A stretch of DNA of 64,000 nucleotides. Source: JABWCK01 sp043822385 (GTDB lineage: Archaea; Micrarchaeota; Micrarchaeia; Norongarragalinales; Norongarragalinaceae). The stretch lies in assembly GCA_043822385.1 (NCBI GenBank), contig JBDRBT010000015.1, positions 1 through 64,000 of the forward strand. The letters are read 5' to 3'. The notes beneath the pieces are model-generated. The model was not told where the DNA came from and searched no databases. It saw nothing but the letters and a program-made list of their open reading frames with translations. A program made the position numbers and the translations under genes. This document shows, in pieces, positions 1-8,439 of the stretch (the first letter of the stretch is position 1; every line of letters begins with the position of its first letter).

Positions 1-251
1 TGAAACAAATTCAAGATGAGGATATTCTAGCGATTGATAAATTGCCGAGGAAACTAGTGGAAAAGTATGGTTTAGAGAAAGTATTAACGAAAAAACAGTT
101 TGAGAAGTTAAAGGAAATATCAAAGAAGGAAGGAATTCACGAGTTTCCGATTCACACTAACTTACCTAGGTTCGGGCCTTACGTTTTAGCTGGCTTGCTT
201 TTAGTCTTGTGGTTGGGTGACTTTATTTTCGTGGTTTTTTCTTTAAATTAA
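1..251 (+). CDS. C-terminal end of a membrane protein, possibly a prepilin peptidase (A24 family); partial
   Basis: The reading frame is open from the left edge (first whole codon at position 3) to the stop at 251, so the gene begins outside the window. About 82 residues are visible: a charged Lys/Glu-rich cytoplasmic stretch, then one hydrophobic segment (PYVLAGLLLVLWLGDFIF) ending the protein. The segment LPRFGPYVLAGLLL resembles the last helix of archaeal type IV prepilin or preflagellin peptidases, where an arginine-phenylalanine-glycine-proline turn precedes the final helix. The catalytic aspartates would lie upstream and cannot be checked. Its stop overlaps the convergent ACT-domain gene by 9 bp. 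The family assignment is inference; that this is the end of a membrane protein is well supported. Confidence 0.5.
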   Translation, partial: KQIQDEDILAIDKLPRKLVEKYGLEKVLTKKQFEKLKEISKKEGIHEFPIHTNLPRFGPYVLAGLLLVLWLGDFIFVVFSLN

Positions 252-635
252 ATTAGTTTTTTTCAGTATTTCTTTTGTTTTAGGATTATTGCTAGTGTTA
301 ATACTCAAGTATTTTTTTCCGCCTCTTTTTTCAAGCAAGTACGCGTTAGTAATATTGATTCCGTTTTCTCCTAGAATGCGGCCTATTCTAGCTAGTTGTC
401 CTGCTTCGTCTGGAATAGTTAAGAATAATCCTTCTTCACCCAGTATTTTGAAGCTCTTGCTTATTAGTGTTTTTTTGGCTTTCTCGTTGTTGCTTGTAAC
501 TAAGTGAATTACTGCGTCTGGTTCTTTGTGTTCAATAGAGAACGCGTTGATTCTTATTTTTACTGCATTCAGGCAGTCTGCTATTCTACCTAGAGTGCCT
601 GGCTCGTCTTTAACTAGTATTTGCAGTTCGTTCAT
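243..635 (-). CDS. Tandem ACT-domain protein (amino-acid sensing)
   Basis: A 130-residue protein made of two ACT domains and nothing else: residues 1-65 open with LQILVKDEPGTLGRIADCLN and residues 66-130 with LFLTIPDEAGQLARIGRILG. Each shows the glycine/leucine turn after the first strand that binds small effectors, usually amino acids. Stand-alone double ACT proteins are cytoplasmic allosteric sensors; no enzyme domain is attached, so the target is unknown. It is convergent with the partial membrane gene and overlaps it by 9 bp. It lies 36 bp downstream of the surface-protein gene on the same strand and could be co-transcribed with it. Confidence 0.85.
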   Translation of the reverse strand: MNELQILVKDEPGTLGRIADCLNAVKIRINAFSIEHKEPDAVIHLVTSNNEKAKKTLISKSFKILGEEGLFLTIPDEAGQLARIGRILGENGINITNAYLLEKRGGKKYLSINTSNNPKTKEILKKTNLI

Positions 636-671
636 TAAAAAGAGTTAAGGAAGAAAAAGAGTTAAAGGTAT

Positions 672-2411
672 TTACTTCTTGTCAGTTTTCTTCAAGAAAA
701 AGTATAATCCGAGTACTAGTACTGCAAGTAAAGCTAACACCAACGGGGTGTTTCCTTCAATGAACGCGCCAGTTATTTGACTTGGCGCTGCGCTTTCTTC
801 TGGTTCAGTGGTTGCTGTTGCTTGAACCATAGGCTTTGCGCCAGCGATTAATTCAATGTTTTGAGTTGTTTCAACGTCCTTGCTTGTAGCTTTCAATACT
901 AAGTTAGTTGTTTTTCCGTTTAGTTCTTTTGAAGGAGTTACTTCGAGAATCACTTTCTTTATGCTTCCTGCTGGGATAGTAATGAATTCTTGTTTGAATG
1001 AAGCCCAGTTAGCGCCTTGAACGCTTAAGGAATAAGTGTTTTCTACTAAACCACTATTTTTGATTGTTATTTCTAATTCAGTGGTTTCTCCAGGTAAGGC
1101 GTATTCTTTCTTGGTTTTTATTTCAGCTGAATAGCATTCTTCGCGTGGTTTTACTGTTAATTCTTGACCTAACAAGTCCCCACTCTTGCCGTTTACTGAA
1201 TTTATTTTAAAGATTAACGTGTAATCGCCTGGTTGAGCGTTGCAGTCGAATACTGAGTAACTCAAGGTTTTTTTCGTTCCTCCTTTTAGTTCAAAAGGAG
1301 TGACGTCGAAAGTTGGTTTAACCCAATCTGGTCCTTCATGGTAATTAACATAAAACGAGTCTTCATGAGAGCCGGTATTTATTGCGTCTATAGTGAATCC
1401 TTTTTCTTGGCATTGGCAAACAAAATCGCTTTTTCCAGATAAGGTTACTTCAAAACAATTTTTGTAATTGATTTCTTTTTCTTCCTCGAAAACGAAATCG
1501 TTGTTTTTTAATTGAATTTTGAATGAATATTTTTCTGGTTTTAAGCCGCTTGATACTGCTAGATTAACTTGCTTGGTTTCGCCTTCGCTTAAAGCGAGTG
1601 TTGCTGGCATTATTTTACCGAAAGGTAATCCAGTTAAACTGAGTGTGTAAGTGCCTGCTTTACCTGCGTTAGTAATCACAACTGGATAGTTGGTTTCGGT
1701 TTCAGTGCAGGTTTGTTTTTCAGATTGTATTTCAATTAAAGCATTAGTGCAGGATTTAATGTTTATTGAAGGGTTTATTGTAGTTGAATCTTCTGTTTCT
1801 TCACCTGTTTGAACGTATAGCGCTGTTGCTTTTATTCTGAACGCGTTTTCTCCGAGTTTGTATTTCTTGGAATCAATTTGAATTGAAATAGTTTTTTCTT
1901 CGCCTGCTTTCAATTTTATTTCGCTAGGCAATCCCGGAAGGCTTGATTCGATTTTGTAAGTGTTTTCTGAAGTCAAGGCGTTATTTTTGAAGATTATTGG
2001 CAAGTCTTTTTTTTCGCCCAAGCAAACGTCTTGTTCGCTGGCAGTGATTGAAATGCATTCTTTTACTTTTAAGTTAATGGTTGTTTTTTTCGAGTCAGTA
2101 CTGGATTTTCCAGTTATTTGAATGGTGTATGACCCTGTTTTACTGAAGCAGCTTGGTGAAATGTAAGCAAAAGCTTGTTCTTCTTTTCCTGGTTGAATGC
2201 TTAGTTTTTTAGGTAGTATTGAAACGAATTCTGGCCCGTTAACGCTTAATTCAACAGAATCTGTTTGCGTTCCAGTATTTTTTACGTTTAATGCGATGGG
2301 AATCGTGTCCCACAAGCACATTTCTACTTCTGTTTTTTCAGAGGTTAATGAAATTGGGCTTGCAGCTATTAACGTTAATAGTAAAGCGAAGAAAAGAACT
2401 TGTTTTAACAA
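672..2411 (-). CDS. Large secreted surface protein with repeated Ig-like (NEW3-type) domains and C-terminal anchor
   Basis: The 579-residue protein has an N-terminal signal peptide (LKQVLFFALLLTLIAASP), five or so beta-sandwich repeats, a Thr/Glu/Pro linker near residues 535-550, the motif ITGAFIEGN and a single membrane helix followed by KKTDKK. Each repeat shows the pattern of NEW3/CARDB-like domains: an N..NTG or N.G turn, then ..L.PGE.K.. and a strand. Paired cysteines recur at repeat boundaries (CLWDT, CISITASEQDVC, CQCQ), suggesting disulfides outside the cell. An extracellular, membrane-anchored adhesin or cell-wall component is inferred. The start is TTG at 2411, chosen because GGTGAT lies just upstream and the signal peptide begins there. 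A long perfect palindrome and a TATA box lie immediately upstream. Confidence 0.85.
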   Translation of the reverse strand: MLKQVLFFALLLTLIAASPISLTSEKTEVEMCLWDTIPIALNVKNTGTQTDSVELSVNGPEFVSILPKKLSIQPGKEEQAFAYISPSCFSKTGSYTIQITGKSSTDSKKTTINLKVKECISITASEQDVCLGEKKDLPIIFKNNALTSENTYKIESSLPGLPSEIKLKAGEEKTISIQIDSKKYKLGENAFRIKATALYVQTGEETEDSTTINPSINIKSCTNALIEIQSEKQTCTETETNYPVVITNAGKAGTYTLSLTGLPFGKIMPATLALSEGETKQVNLAVSSGLKPEKYSFKIQLKNNDFVFEEEKEINYKNCFEVTLSGKSDFVCQCQEKGFTIDAINTGSHEDSFYVNYHEGPDWVKPTFDVTPFELKGGTKKTLSYSVFDCNAQPGDYTLIFKINSVNGKSGDLLGQELTVKPREECYSAEIKTKKEYALPGETTELEITIKNSGLVENTYSLSVQGANWASFKQEFITIPAGSIKKVILEVTPSKELNGKTTNLVLKATSKDVETTQNIELIAGAKPMVQATATTEPEESAAPSQITGAFIEGNTPLVLALLAVLVLGLYFFLKKTDKK

Positions 2412-2421
2412 AAAATCACCA

Positions 2422-2442
2422 TGTTACTACTTAGTAGTAACA
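2422..2442. promoter_or_regulatory. 21-bp perfect palindrome between TATA box and start codon of the surface protein
   Basis: Arms TGTTACTACT (2422-2431) and AGTAGTAACA (2433-2442) are exact reverse complements around one central T. On the minus strand the TATA-like element is at 2458-2464 (TATATAA on plus), so transcription should start near 2430-2435, inside the palindrome. The Shine-Dalgarno GGTGAT (2415-2420 on minus) follows directly. The position fits a repressor operator overlapping the start site, or a short hairpin at the mRNA 5' end. Confidence 0.6.
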
Positions 2443-3669
2443 CTATGCTATGTGGAGTATATAAGCGTTTACGTATGCACCGATGAGTGTTATTGCTAGC
2501 ATGATTCCTGCGGTCTTCCATATGTAAGCCCTGTTTTTTTTCAAAGTTAATAACGCAATGCCAGTTCTAGCCGCGAGCGAACCTATTAACGCAAGAAAAA
2601 CGTCTGTAGCAAGCATTTGATTAGTTATTTGTCCTGCTTGGTTTGAATACAGTAATGAAGCGATGACTGCTGTTGCACCGAGTAGTCCCCCTATGAAGGA
2701 AGTTATTGAAACTAATTCTGGGCTGTTAGTTGCAGTCCAAGTTATTACTAGATTGACTATGATTAAGAGCGTGGCGAATTCAGCTATGAATCTAAGGCTT
2801 AAAGGGTGTTTGTGTTTTGTTAGTGTTCGTTGTATTTTTTTTACATACTTGTAACTGAATATTGAAGCAACTAATGCCGCTATAATAAAACTTATTAGTA
2901 TTGGCGTGAGTGTAATGAATGCGTTTGGAGCTATTAGTAACACTAGTATTGCGTCTGCAGTTATGGCGCCTACGCTTGCTATTGCTAGAACAAAACTAGT
3001 TATTCTCGCATCCTTCATTTTTTCAGAGAAGACTGCTAGCGTGGCTTGAGAAGAAATTACGCCTCCTATTAATGCGGCGTAAGCAATTGCTTTCCTGCCA
3101 AAGTATTTCAAAAGCACGTGTGCTACAAAACTAATTGCGGTTATTGCTACTACTATTGCCCACGCAAACTTGACGCTTATTTGCTGTCCTAAGAGTAAAT
3201 AAGGTTCTTCAGGCAGCAAGGGATAAATAATGAACGTAATTATTGCGAATATAAGCAAGTCGGTTATTTCTTGTTTGGATACCGTGTCTACAATGTGGTG
3301 TAACTCTTTTTTTTCTACTAACAAGTAAACTGTAGCTATGCACGCGAATCCTGCCTCTACAAGCAAGCCTTTAGCCACCATTAGCCCGAAAACAAACGTC
3401 AAAGGGAGCATTATGGTGGTGGTTATTCCAGCTCGAGTTGCTTTTTTTGTTTTAAAGTAATAATACGCTAAAGCAGTACCGCTTATTCCAATGAAAGCAA
3501 TTAATTGAAGCCAGTTTTCTTGAATTACGCTGGCTGAAAGAAAACCAATAAAACTCGTGAGTGCAAAGCTGCGTAAACCTAGTTCTTGGTTGTGTTTACC
3601 TCGTTCTAAACCTATTAATCCACCTATTGCGAGGCTTAGTATCGCTTGAGATAAAAACTCGTACGCCAT
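2443..3669 (-). CDS. MgtC/SapB and DUF4010 domain membrane protein
   Basis: 408 residues, almost entirely hydrophobic, with about twelve predicted membrane segments. The N-terminal 130 residues match the MgtC/SapB family (GGLIGLERGKHNQELGLRSF is its hallmark loop, with an arginine after the short helix). The remaining part, from about residue 150 (FAIITFIIYPLLPEEP) to the end, is DUF4010-like with GGVISSQATLAVFSE. Proteins with this combination are widespread in archaea and bacteria and are presumed ion or small-molecule transporters. The substrate is unknown. The gene starts right after the GGGPS stop codon (no spacer), so the two are co-transcribed; its end overlaps the promoter of the surface-protein gene. 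Confidence 0.85.
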   Translation of the reverse strand: MAYEFLSQAILSLAIGGLIGLERGKHNQELGLRSFALTSFIGFLSASVIQENWLQLIAFIGISGTALAYYYFKTKKATRAGITTTIMLPLTFVFGLMVAKGLLVEAGFACIATVYLLVEKKELHHIVDTVSKQEITDLLIFAIITFIIYPLLPEEPYLLLGQQISVKFAWAIVVAITAISFVAHVLLKYFGRKAIAYAALIGGVISSQATLAVFSEKMKDARITSFVLAIASVGAITADAILVLLIAPNAFITLTPILISFIIAALVASIFSYKYVKKIQRTLTKHKHPLSLRFIAEFATLLIIVNLVITWTATNSPELVSITSFIGGLLGATAVIASLLYSNQAGQITNQMLATDVFLALIGSLAARTGIALLTLKKNRAYIWKTAGIMLAITLIGAYVNAYILHIA

Positions 3670-4431
3670 TTATTTTAATCTCTTTTTACCTTCTTTGTGA
3701 ACCGCGTCAGCGATTTTCTTTATTTTATCCGTGTTTTCTACTTCCTCGAACGCGTTTCCAACGTGAATTCCGTCTGCACCGTATTTTATTGAATCCGCAG
3801 CTGCTTCTGGAGTGCGTATTCCACCTGCATTAAAGTGATACATGCTTCCTTTTTGTTCAGAAATTGCTTTAATCATTTTATTCGGCGTTGGTTGCGGTGC
3901 GCCGCTTCCTGCGTCAGTAATGAATACGGTAGATCCCGTGTATTTAGCTGCTAGCGTGCAAGCAGCTGCTAAATCGCTTCTTTCTCTCGGCACTAAATTA
4001 GAATTGCCAATCCAACCAACTGCGCGGCCTGGTTCTATAATCAAGTACGTTGTTGGAATGGGTTCAATGCCCATTCTTTTTACTACTGGCGCTGCTTGAA
4101 TTTGTGCTGTTGACAACCAGTACACATCGCGAGAATTAAGCATGTGCATGAAGTAAACCGCGTCAGCTTCCTTGCTTAACCCAGCTGGACTGCCGGGGTA
4201 TAAAACTACTGGCAAGTTAGATGCTTCCTTAATCATTTTTATTGTTTCATCCAGCAAGCTTCCTTGGGCTCCAATGCTTCCGCCTACTAGTATGACGTCT
4301 GCACCGTTTTCGCAAGATTGCTTTGCTACTTTAGCTCCTTTCTCGAGAGACATTTTGTCCGGGTCTATTAACGAGAATAGCATTGCGCCTTGTGTTTCTA
4401 ATTTTTCTTGATAGTATTTCATTATTTTCAT
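3670..4431 (-). CDS. Geranylgeranylglyceryl phosphate synthase (GGGPS)
   Basis: Forms the first ether bond of archaeal lipids, joining geranylgeranyl diphosphate to sn-glycerol-1-phosphate in a TIM-barrel enzyme. Diagnostic segments are LIDPDKM near residue 20, VILVGGSIG, VLYPGSPAGLS, TYLIIEPGRAVGWIG and YHFNAGGIRTPEAA with GADGIHVGNAFEE at the phosphate-binding C-terminus. About 253 residues is the normal length. ATG at 4431 is chosen because GGTGAT lies 5-6 nt upstream; an upstream in-frame TTG directly abuts the Shine-Dalgarno and is unlikely. It is followed without spacing by the MgtC-like gene. It belongs functionally with the geranylgeranyl reductase (50.2 kb) and cis-prenyltransferase (52 kb). 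Confidence 0.93.
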   Translation of the reverse strand: MKIMKYYQEKLETQGAMLFSLIDPDKMSLEKGAKVAKQSCENGADVILVGGSIGAQGSLLDETIKMIKEASNLPVVLYPGSPAGLSKEADAVYFMHMLNSRDVYWLSTAQIQAAPVVKRMGIEPIPTTYLIIEPGRAVGWIGNSNLVPRERSDLAAACTLAAKYTGSTVFITDAGSGAPQPTPNKMIKAISEQKGSMYHFNAGGIRTPEAAADSIKYGADGIHVGNAFEEVENTDKIKKIADAVHKEGKKRLK

Positions 4432-4510
4432 TGTCAATCACCGTGAAAAGCGTTAAGTATTATTAGTTATAATTTAGTTAACGTCTCTTTTAAACTCGTA
4501 GTGATTTGTT

Positions 4511-5629
4511 TTGAGTATAAAAAATTTGTTGTTGAGTGCTTTTTCGCCCGAAGAACTAGTTTCAGCTATAACCGCTAAAAAAGAGGAGTATTCCGGCTTG
4601 TTGAATGACGAGGGCGCGATGAAAATACTCGCTAGGGAAAAAAACGTGAGTATTCCTGAAGAAGCGGTTTCTTTTTCTAATTTAGCTAGTGCTAAACTTG
4701 GTGAAGCTATTAACGTAGTGCTTTCTTTCGACAAGATTTATGCTGAAAAAGCGTTTGAAACTAACGGAAGGAAGGGAAGGGTTTGCAATGTGGATGTTTC
4801 TAGTGACGGAGCTAACGCTAAACTAGTATTATGGAACCAGGATGTTTCTTTCTTAAAGAAAAAAGGCGTTGAAAAGAATTGCGTAGTTAACGCTAAACGC
4901 TTGTTAGTAAAGTCGCTTGAGCCTTTTGAGCTTCATTCTGCGTTGTCTACGGAAATGCAATTGGTTTCGCCCGGAAAAACTGAGTTAGTAAAGCTTTCTG
5001 AAGTTACTGACGGCGAGGTTTCAGTTGTTTGCAAAGTAATGGATAAAAGTAGTTTAAGAGAATTTGAAAGAAACGGCAGGAAATCTTGTGTGTTGAATGT
5101 TGCGGTTTCAGATGATTCTGGTTCTAGTGTTTTAGTTTGTTGGGGAGATAATGCAGTCAAGGCAAATGGTTTTCATTTAGGTCAAGTAATTAAAGTTGAG
5201 GATGCCTTAGTTAGAAATAATGAGTTGCATTGCGGTTGGAGTACGAATCTTATTCCTGATTATGAAGCGATTATTAGCACTAAAACAACTAAATTGTTTG
5301 AAGTAGAGCCTGGTTTTAAGGGAATTATTGAAGCTGGCGTGAGAAGCGTTAACGAGCCAAAGCTTATCGAAAAAAACGGACAAAATTTGTTGTTAGTTAG
5401 TGTTTTGCTTAGTGATGATAAAGTTCGTTTGCCGTGCGTATTTTTTAATGAACAAGCTAGAAAGTTTTTAGGTTTGAAAGAGTCTCTAGTTGACTTAAAG
5501 GCGTTGTTTGATTTCAGGAAAGAAGCTTTACTTGAAAAAAAGATTTTGTTTCACGCTACTGCTAAAACAAATTCGTTTTCAGGTGAAACAGAATTAGTTT
5601 GTAATAGTTTCATTGATTTTTCTAGCTAG
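4511..5629 (+). CDS. RPA-like single-stranded DNA-binding protein, multi-OB-fold
   Basis: A 372-residue protein with three OB folds: about residues 65-165, 170-260 and 270-372. The first two share RKGRVCNVDVSS...LVLWNQD and RKSCVLNVAVSDD...VLVCWGD, the strand pattern of archaeal replication protein A, where an aromatic Trp closes strand 3. The N-terminal 60 residues are helical (FSPEELVSAITAKKEEYSGL). No zinc-finger cysteines are seen in the last domain. The start is TTG. The gene end overlaps the convergent kinase-like gene by 36 bp. It would coat ssDNA during replication and repair; DnaG and Hjc are the other replication/recombination proteins in the window. Confidence 0.82.
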   Translation: MSIKNLLLSAFSPEELVSAITAKKEEYSGLLNDEGAMKILAREKNVSIPEEAVSFSNLASAKLGEAINVVLSFDKIYAEKAFETNGRKGRVCNVDVSSDGANAKLVLWNQDVSFLKKKGVEKNCVVNAKRLLVKSLEPFELHSALSTEMQLVSPGKTELVKLSEVTDGEVSVVCKVMDKSSLREFERNGRKSCVLNVAVSDDSGSSVLVCWGDNAVKANGFHLGQVIKVEDALVRNNELHCGWSTNLIPDYEAIISTKTTKLFEVEPGFKGIIEAGVRSVNEPKLIEKNGQNLLLVSVLLSDDKVRLPCVFFNEQARKFLGLKESLVDLKALFDFRKEALLEKKILFHATAKTNSFSGETELVCNSFIDFSS

Positions 5630-6157
5630 TTCTATTAATTTTTCTTTTAATTCTTCCAGAGAACCTTTGTTTTTTATTACGTATTGAGCTTGATCCATGC
5701 AGTCCTGCATGCTTTCCTCGTTATCTTCTTTTCCGTGTAATTCTATTTTTTCTGTTTCAACAAATTCCTCGAAAGATACTTTATCTTTACCGCGCTTCAA
5801 GTTGTTTTCAAAACGATCCATTATTTGTGCTTCAATTAGTATTCCCACAAAGTTTTTTCCGTAAGTTTTCTTGAATAATTCTAATTCAGCTGGATGGCGA
5901 ATGCTTTCTACTACTGCTATTGGCTTGTTTTTGCTGTTTATTTCTTTAATTGCTCTTTGTGCTAAAACGTCGTTACCGAATTCTTTGCGTAAAGCATTTC
6001 CTTTAACTATAGCTTTTTTCCTGCTGTATGCGCCTTCTAGCTCTTCAATAATGTATTTGCTTAATCCTATTGGTTTTGTATCGAATTCGTCCGCAATTAT
6101 TTTAGCTGCAGTACTTTTTCCAGCTCCGTTCAATCCTAAGATGCCAATTACTTTCAC
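5594..6157 (-). CDS. Dephospho-CoA kinase-like P-loop protein (UPF0200-type)
   Basis: 187 residues. Walker A is GLNGAGKSTAAKII at residues 7-20; VVESIRHPAELELFKK in the middle resembles the conserved SIR..EE segment of the archaeal UPF0200 family of nucleoside/CoA-like kinases. A lid region rich in Arg/Lys (RFENNLKRGKDKVSFEEF) follows. The biochemical substrate of this family is not firmly established, so only a small-molecule kinase or NTPase is called. It ends inside the 3' end of the convergent RPA gene (36-bp overlap), so their transcripts are antisense to each other at the ends. Confidence 0.8.
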   Translation of the reverse strand: MKVIGILGLNGAGKSTAAKIIADEFDTKPIGLSKYIIEELEGAYSRKKAIVKGNALRKEFGNDVLAQRAIKEINSKNKPIAVVESIRHPAELELFKKTYGKNFVGILIEAQIMDRFENNLKRGKDKVSFEEFVETEKIELHGKEDNEESMQDCMDQAQYVIKNKGSLEELKEKLIELARKINETITN

Positions 6158-6198
6158 GTGTATATCACTCCTTTTTCGTTTTAATTGTTTGTTTTTCG

Positions 6199-6208
6199 TT
6201 TTATTTAA
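6199..6208 (+). promoter_or_regulatory. TATA box for the 6257 gene
   Basis: The AT-rich TTATTTAAGT lies about 50 bp before the ATG at 6257, leaving a short leader with GGTGG about 6 nt before the ATG. Assignment is by sequence resemblance and spacing only. Confidence 0.35.
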
Positions 6209-6256
6209 GTTGTTTTTTAAACTCTTTCTCTAAAAACTAATTATAGGTGGTTTTGA

Positions 6257-6541
6257 ATGAGTGGGCCAATAGAGTCTTTACAACTGCGTTTTCCTTACAA
6301 TCTTGACGCCAGGCTTGATGTTAGCGTGTGGGCTGGTAGAGAACAAGATGGTAAGGCTTTACCTTCGAACATTTCTTTGCGTTTGCAGGGTTTTGAAAAA
6401 GAAACCGTTTACTTGAATCCTGAAGACGCGTTGAAATTGTCGTCTATTTTACAGCATTACGCTGTTCAAGTATTGAAGCTTGATTCAGAACGCAGGTTGG
6501 CTGCTTGGAAGGAAAGACAAGAAAAAACGGATCAAGGATAA
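6257..6541 (+). CDS. Hypothetical protein, 94 aa
   Basis: Not recognised. The protein begins MSGPIESLQLRFPYNLDARL, has a beta-rich first half including ISLRLQGFEKETVYLNPEDA, and a helical charged C-terminus. Around residues 55-70 the motif YLNPEDALKLSSILQHY suggests a strand then an amphipathic helix, as in small accessory or nucleic-acid-associated proteins, but there is no diagnostic motif. AGGTGG precedes the ATG at a good distance. It is a single-gene unit, convergent with asnS and overlapping its 3' end by 10 bp. Codon use matches the neighbours, supporting a real gene. Confidence 0.65.
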   Translation: MSGPIESLQLRFPYNLDARLDVSVWAGREQDGKALPSNISLRLQGFEKETVYLNPEDALKLSSILQHYAVQVLKLDSERRLAAWKERQEKTDQG

Positions 6542-7824
6542 GCGCGGTTTATTGTACGCGGGAAGGGCGTGGCGTCTCGAATGTGGTCTAGTCCGCAAAT
6601 CCAGCGAACTAAGCGTTCAGTGCCTAAACCAAAACCAGAGTGTTGAACGCTACCGAATCTCCTTAAGTCTAAGTACCACGCGTAAGCCTTCAAGTCAGCA
6701 TTTTCTTTCTTTAATTTTTCTATTAATTTGTTTACGTCTGTTTCTCTCTCGCTTCCGCCAATTAATTCCCCAAAACCCTTGGGCGCTAGCACGTCTACTG
6801 CATTTAGTGTTTTTCCGTCTTCGTTTTCCTTCATGTAAAATGCTTTACTTCCTTTAGGCCAGTTAGTAATCATTAACGGCTTTTCTAAGTCTTTAGTTAA
6901 TGCTTCTTCTTCAGGTACCCCAAAATCTTGTCCATGTTCTAGTTTAATGCCGTTTTTCTCTAGTTTTTTTAACGCGTCAGCGTAAGTAAGCCTCTTGAAT
7001 GGAGGGTTTATTTTTTTTAATTCTTCTATATCGCGGCCGAGTATTTTTAATTCAGCGCTTCTTTCTTTAACTACCGCTTTTACTACAAAACAAACCATTT
7101 CCTCTAGAAAAGCTAGTAGTTCTTCAAAAGACTGGTGTGCTTCTTCCCCTTCAATGTGCCAGTATTCAGTCAAGTGTTTTATAGTTCTTGATTTTTCAGC
7201 CCTGAATGAAGGCGTGATTGCGTAAACTTTTTCTAAACTAAAAACAAGTGCTTCCAAGTGAAGTTGAGCACTCTGGCTCAAAAACGCTTTCTCGCCAAAA
7301 TAATTGAATGAAAACAAAGTAGAGCCGCCTTCAGCTGGGGAAGCAGTAATTATTGGGGGTGTGGTTTCCCAGTATTTTTTTTTCTCGAAGAATTCCCTGA
7401 ATGCTTTCAAAACCGTTGCTTTTACTTTCATTGCTGCAGTCAGGGTTTGAGAACGAATCCATAAGTGCCTTACGTCAAGCAAGAATTCCGTGCTCTGGTC
7501 TTTAGAAATAGGAAAGACTTCACTGAAGTGCAGTACGTCGAATTCGCTTGCTTGAATTTCCCAGCCAGTTGGAGCTCGAGAGTCTTTTTTTACTGTTCCA
7601 ATAATTATTACTGCTGATTCTATTAGTGCTTTAGTAGAGTCTTCAAAGTGTTTTTCTTGAACATTGTCTTTTTTTACTGCAGTTTGAATAATTCCGGTTG
7701 AATCTCTTATTACTACGAAACTTATTCCACCTGAGCTACGCGTGCGGTAAATCCATCCCCTGATTTTAACTATTTTTCCTTCTTTTTTTCCTTCAAGAAT
7801 TTCGCTTATTGGAGTGGGTTTCAT
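6532..7824 (-). CDS. asnS: Asparaginyl-tRNA synthetase
   Basis: Class IIb aminoacyl-tRNA synthetase charging tRNA-Asn. It has an N-terminal OB anticodon-binding domain (GKIVKIRGWIYRTRSSGG, residues 14-31), motif 2 region (SFRAEKSRTIKHLTEYWHIE) and motif 3 (GFGLGTERLVRWICGLDHIR). AsnRS rather than AspRS is favoured by the SAQLHLEALVFSLEKVYAI segment and the absence of AspRS insertions. About 430 residues is normal. ATG at 7824 is preferred over an upstream start. A paralogue lacking the anticodon domain (41.4 kb) probably makes asparagine, so this cell appears to make Asn-tRNA directly. Overlaps the end of the 94-aa gene by 10 bp. Confidence 0.92.
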   Translation of the reverse strand: MKPTPISEILEGKKEGKIVKIRGWIYRTRSSGGISFVVIRDSTGIIQTAVKKDNVQEKHFEDSTKALIESAVIIIGTVKKDSRAPTGWEIQASEFDVLHFSEVFPISKDQSTEFLLDVRHLWIRSQTLTAAMKVKATVLKAFREFFEKKKYWETTPPIITASPAEGGSTLFSFNYFGEKAFLSQSAQLHLEALVFSLEKVYAITPSFRAEKSRTIKHLTEYWHIEGEEAHQSFEELLAFLEEMVCFVVKAVVKERSAELKILGRDIEELKKINPPFKRLTYADALKKLEKNGIKLEHGQDFGVPEEEALTKDLEKPLMITNWPKGSKAFYMKENEDGKTLNAVDVLAPKGFGELIGGSERETDVNKLIEKLKKENADLKAYAWYLDLRRFGSVQHSGFGLGTERLVRWICGLDHIRDATPFPRTINRAYP

Positions 7825-7851
7825 AACAATCAATTTACTCGCTGTCTTTTA

Positions 7852-8439
7852 TTAATTTAGCAGGATGAAGCTTATTCCTGCGGCTAGTATTCCTGCTAAA
7901 AGCATTTTAAACCCTGTTAAGAGCTTGTTTTCTTTAGATATTTTACCCAGGAAAAGGCCAAGCGCAATTAACGCTATTCCTGCAATAATGAATGAGTAAT
8001 AGTACGCGGTTGTTGCTGGAAGTAGGAAGAAGGGCGTTACGATTATTAGGGATGCTATTAATGGTGATGCGCCGTCAATTATTGCAATAATTATTGTTGC
8101 GAATTCGCTTGCGCGTTCTATTTCCGTGTTACTTAATTTACGCATCATTGCTCTTTCTAACTCAATTAGTTTCTTTTTTCTTTCAGCTGCTTCAGTAATG
8201 AATGAACCTGAAAATCCAGATAGTCCAATGGCTATTGCAGTAGCAATGCATGTTGAAGTAATTATTCTCGCGTCTGTTACTCCTGCAGCTAGTAACCCGG
8301 TTAATACCCCTATAGTTGTTAACAAGCCATCGAAGGAATTGGTCGAGAAAGCGCGCCTAGCTATTTCTCCTGCTTTAGTAATTCGCCAGTACTTGCGCCA
8401 TTTTGGCGCGTTTTTCAATAAATCAGTTAAGCTAGTCAT
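7852..8439 (-). CDS. VIT1/CCC1-type membrane transporter (DUF125)
   Basis: 195 residues with five predicted membrane helices. The first part (NSFDGLLTTIGVLTGLLAAG) is the signature of the VIT family, which moves Fe(II) or Mn(II), followed by GLSGFSGSFITEAAERKKKL, the family's conserved loop. The long cytoplasmic metal-binding helices found in plant VIT1 are reduced here. The ATG overlaps the stop of the DUF211 gene (ATGA), implying translational coupling; DUF211 and VIT-type genes are commonly neighbours in archaea. The transported ion is inferred from the family only. Confidence 0.82.
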   Translation of the reverse strand: MTSLTDLLKNAPKWRKYWRITKAGEIARRAFSTNSFDGLLTTIGVLTGLLAAGVTDARIITSTCIATAIAIGLSGFSGSFITEAAERKKKLIELERAMMRKLSNTEIERASEFATIIIAIIDGASPLIASLIIVTPFFLLPATTAYYYSFIIAGIALIALGLFLGKISKENKLLTGFKMLLAGILAAGISFILLN

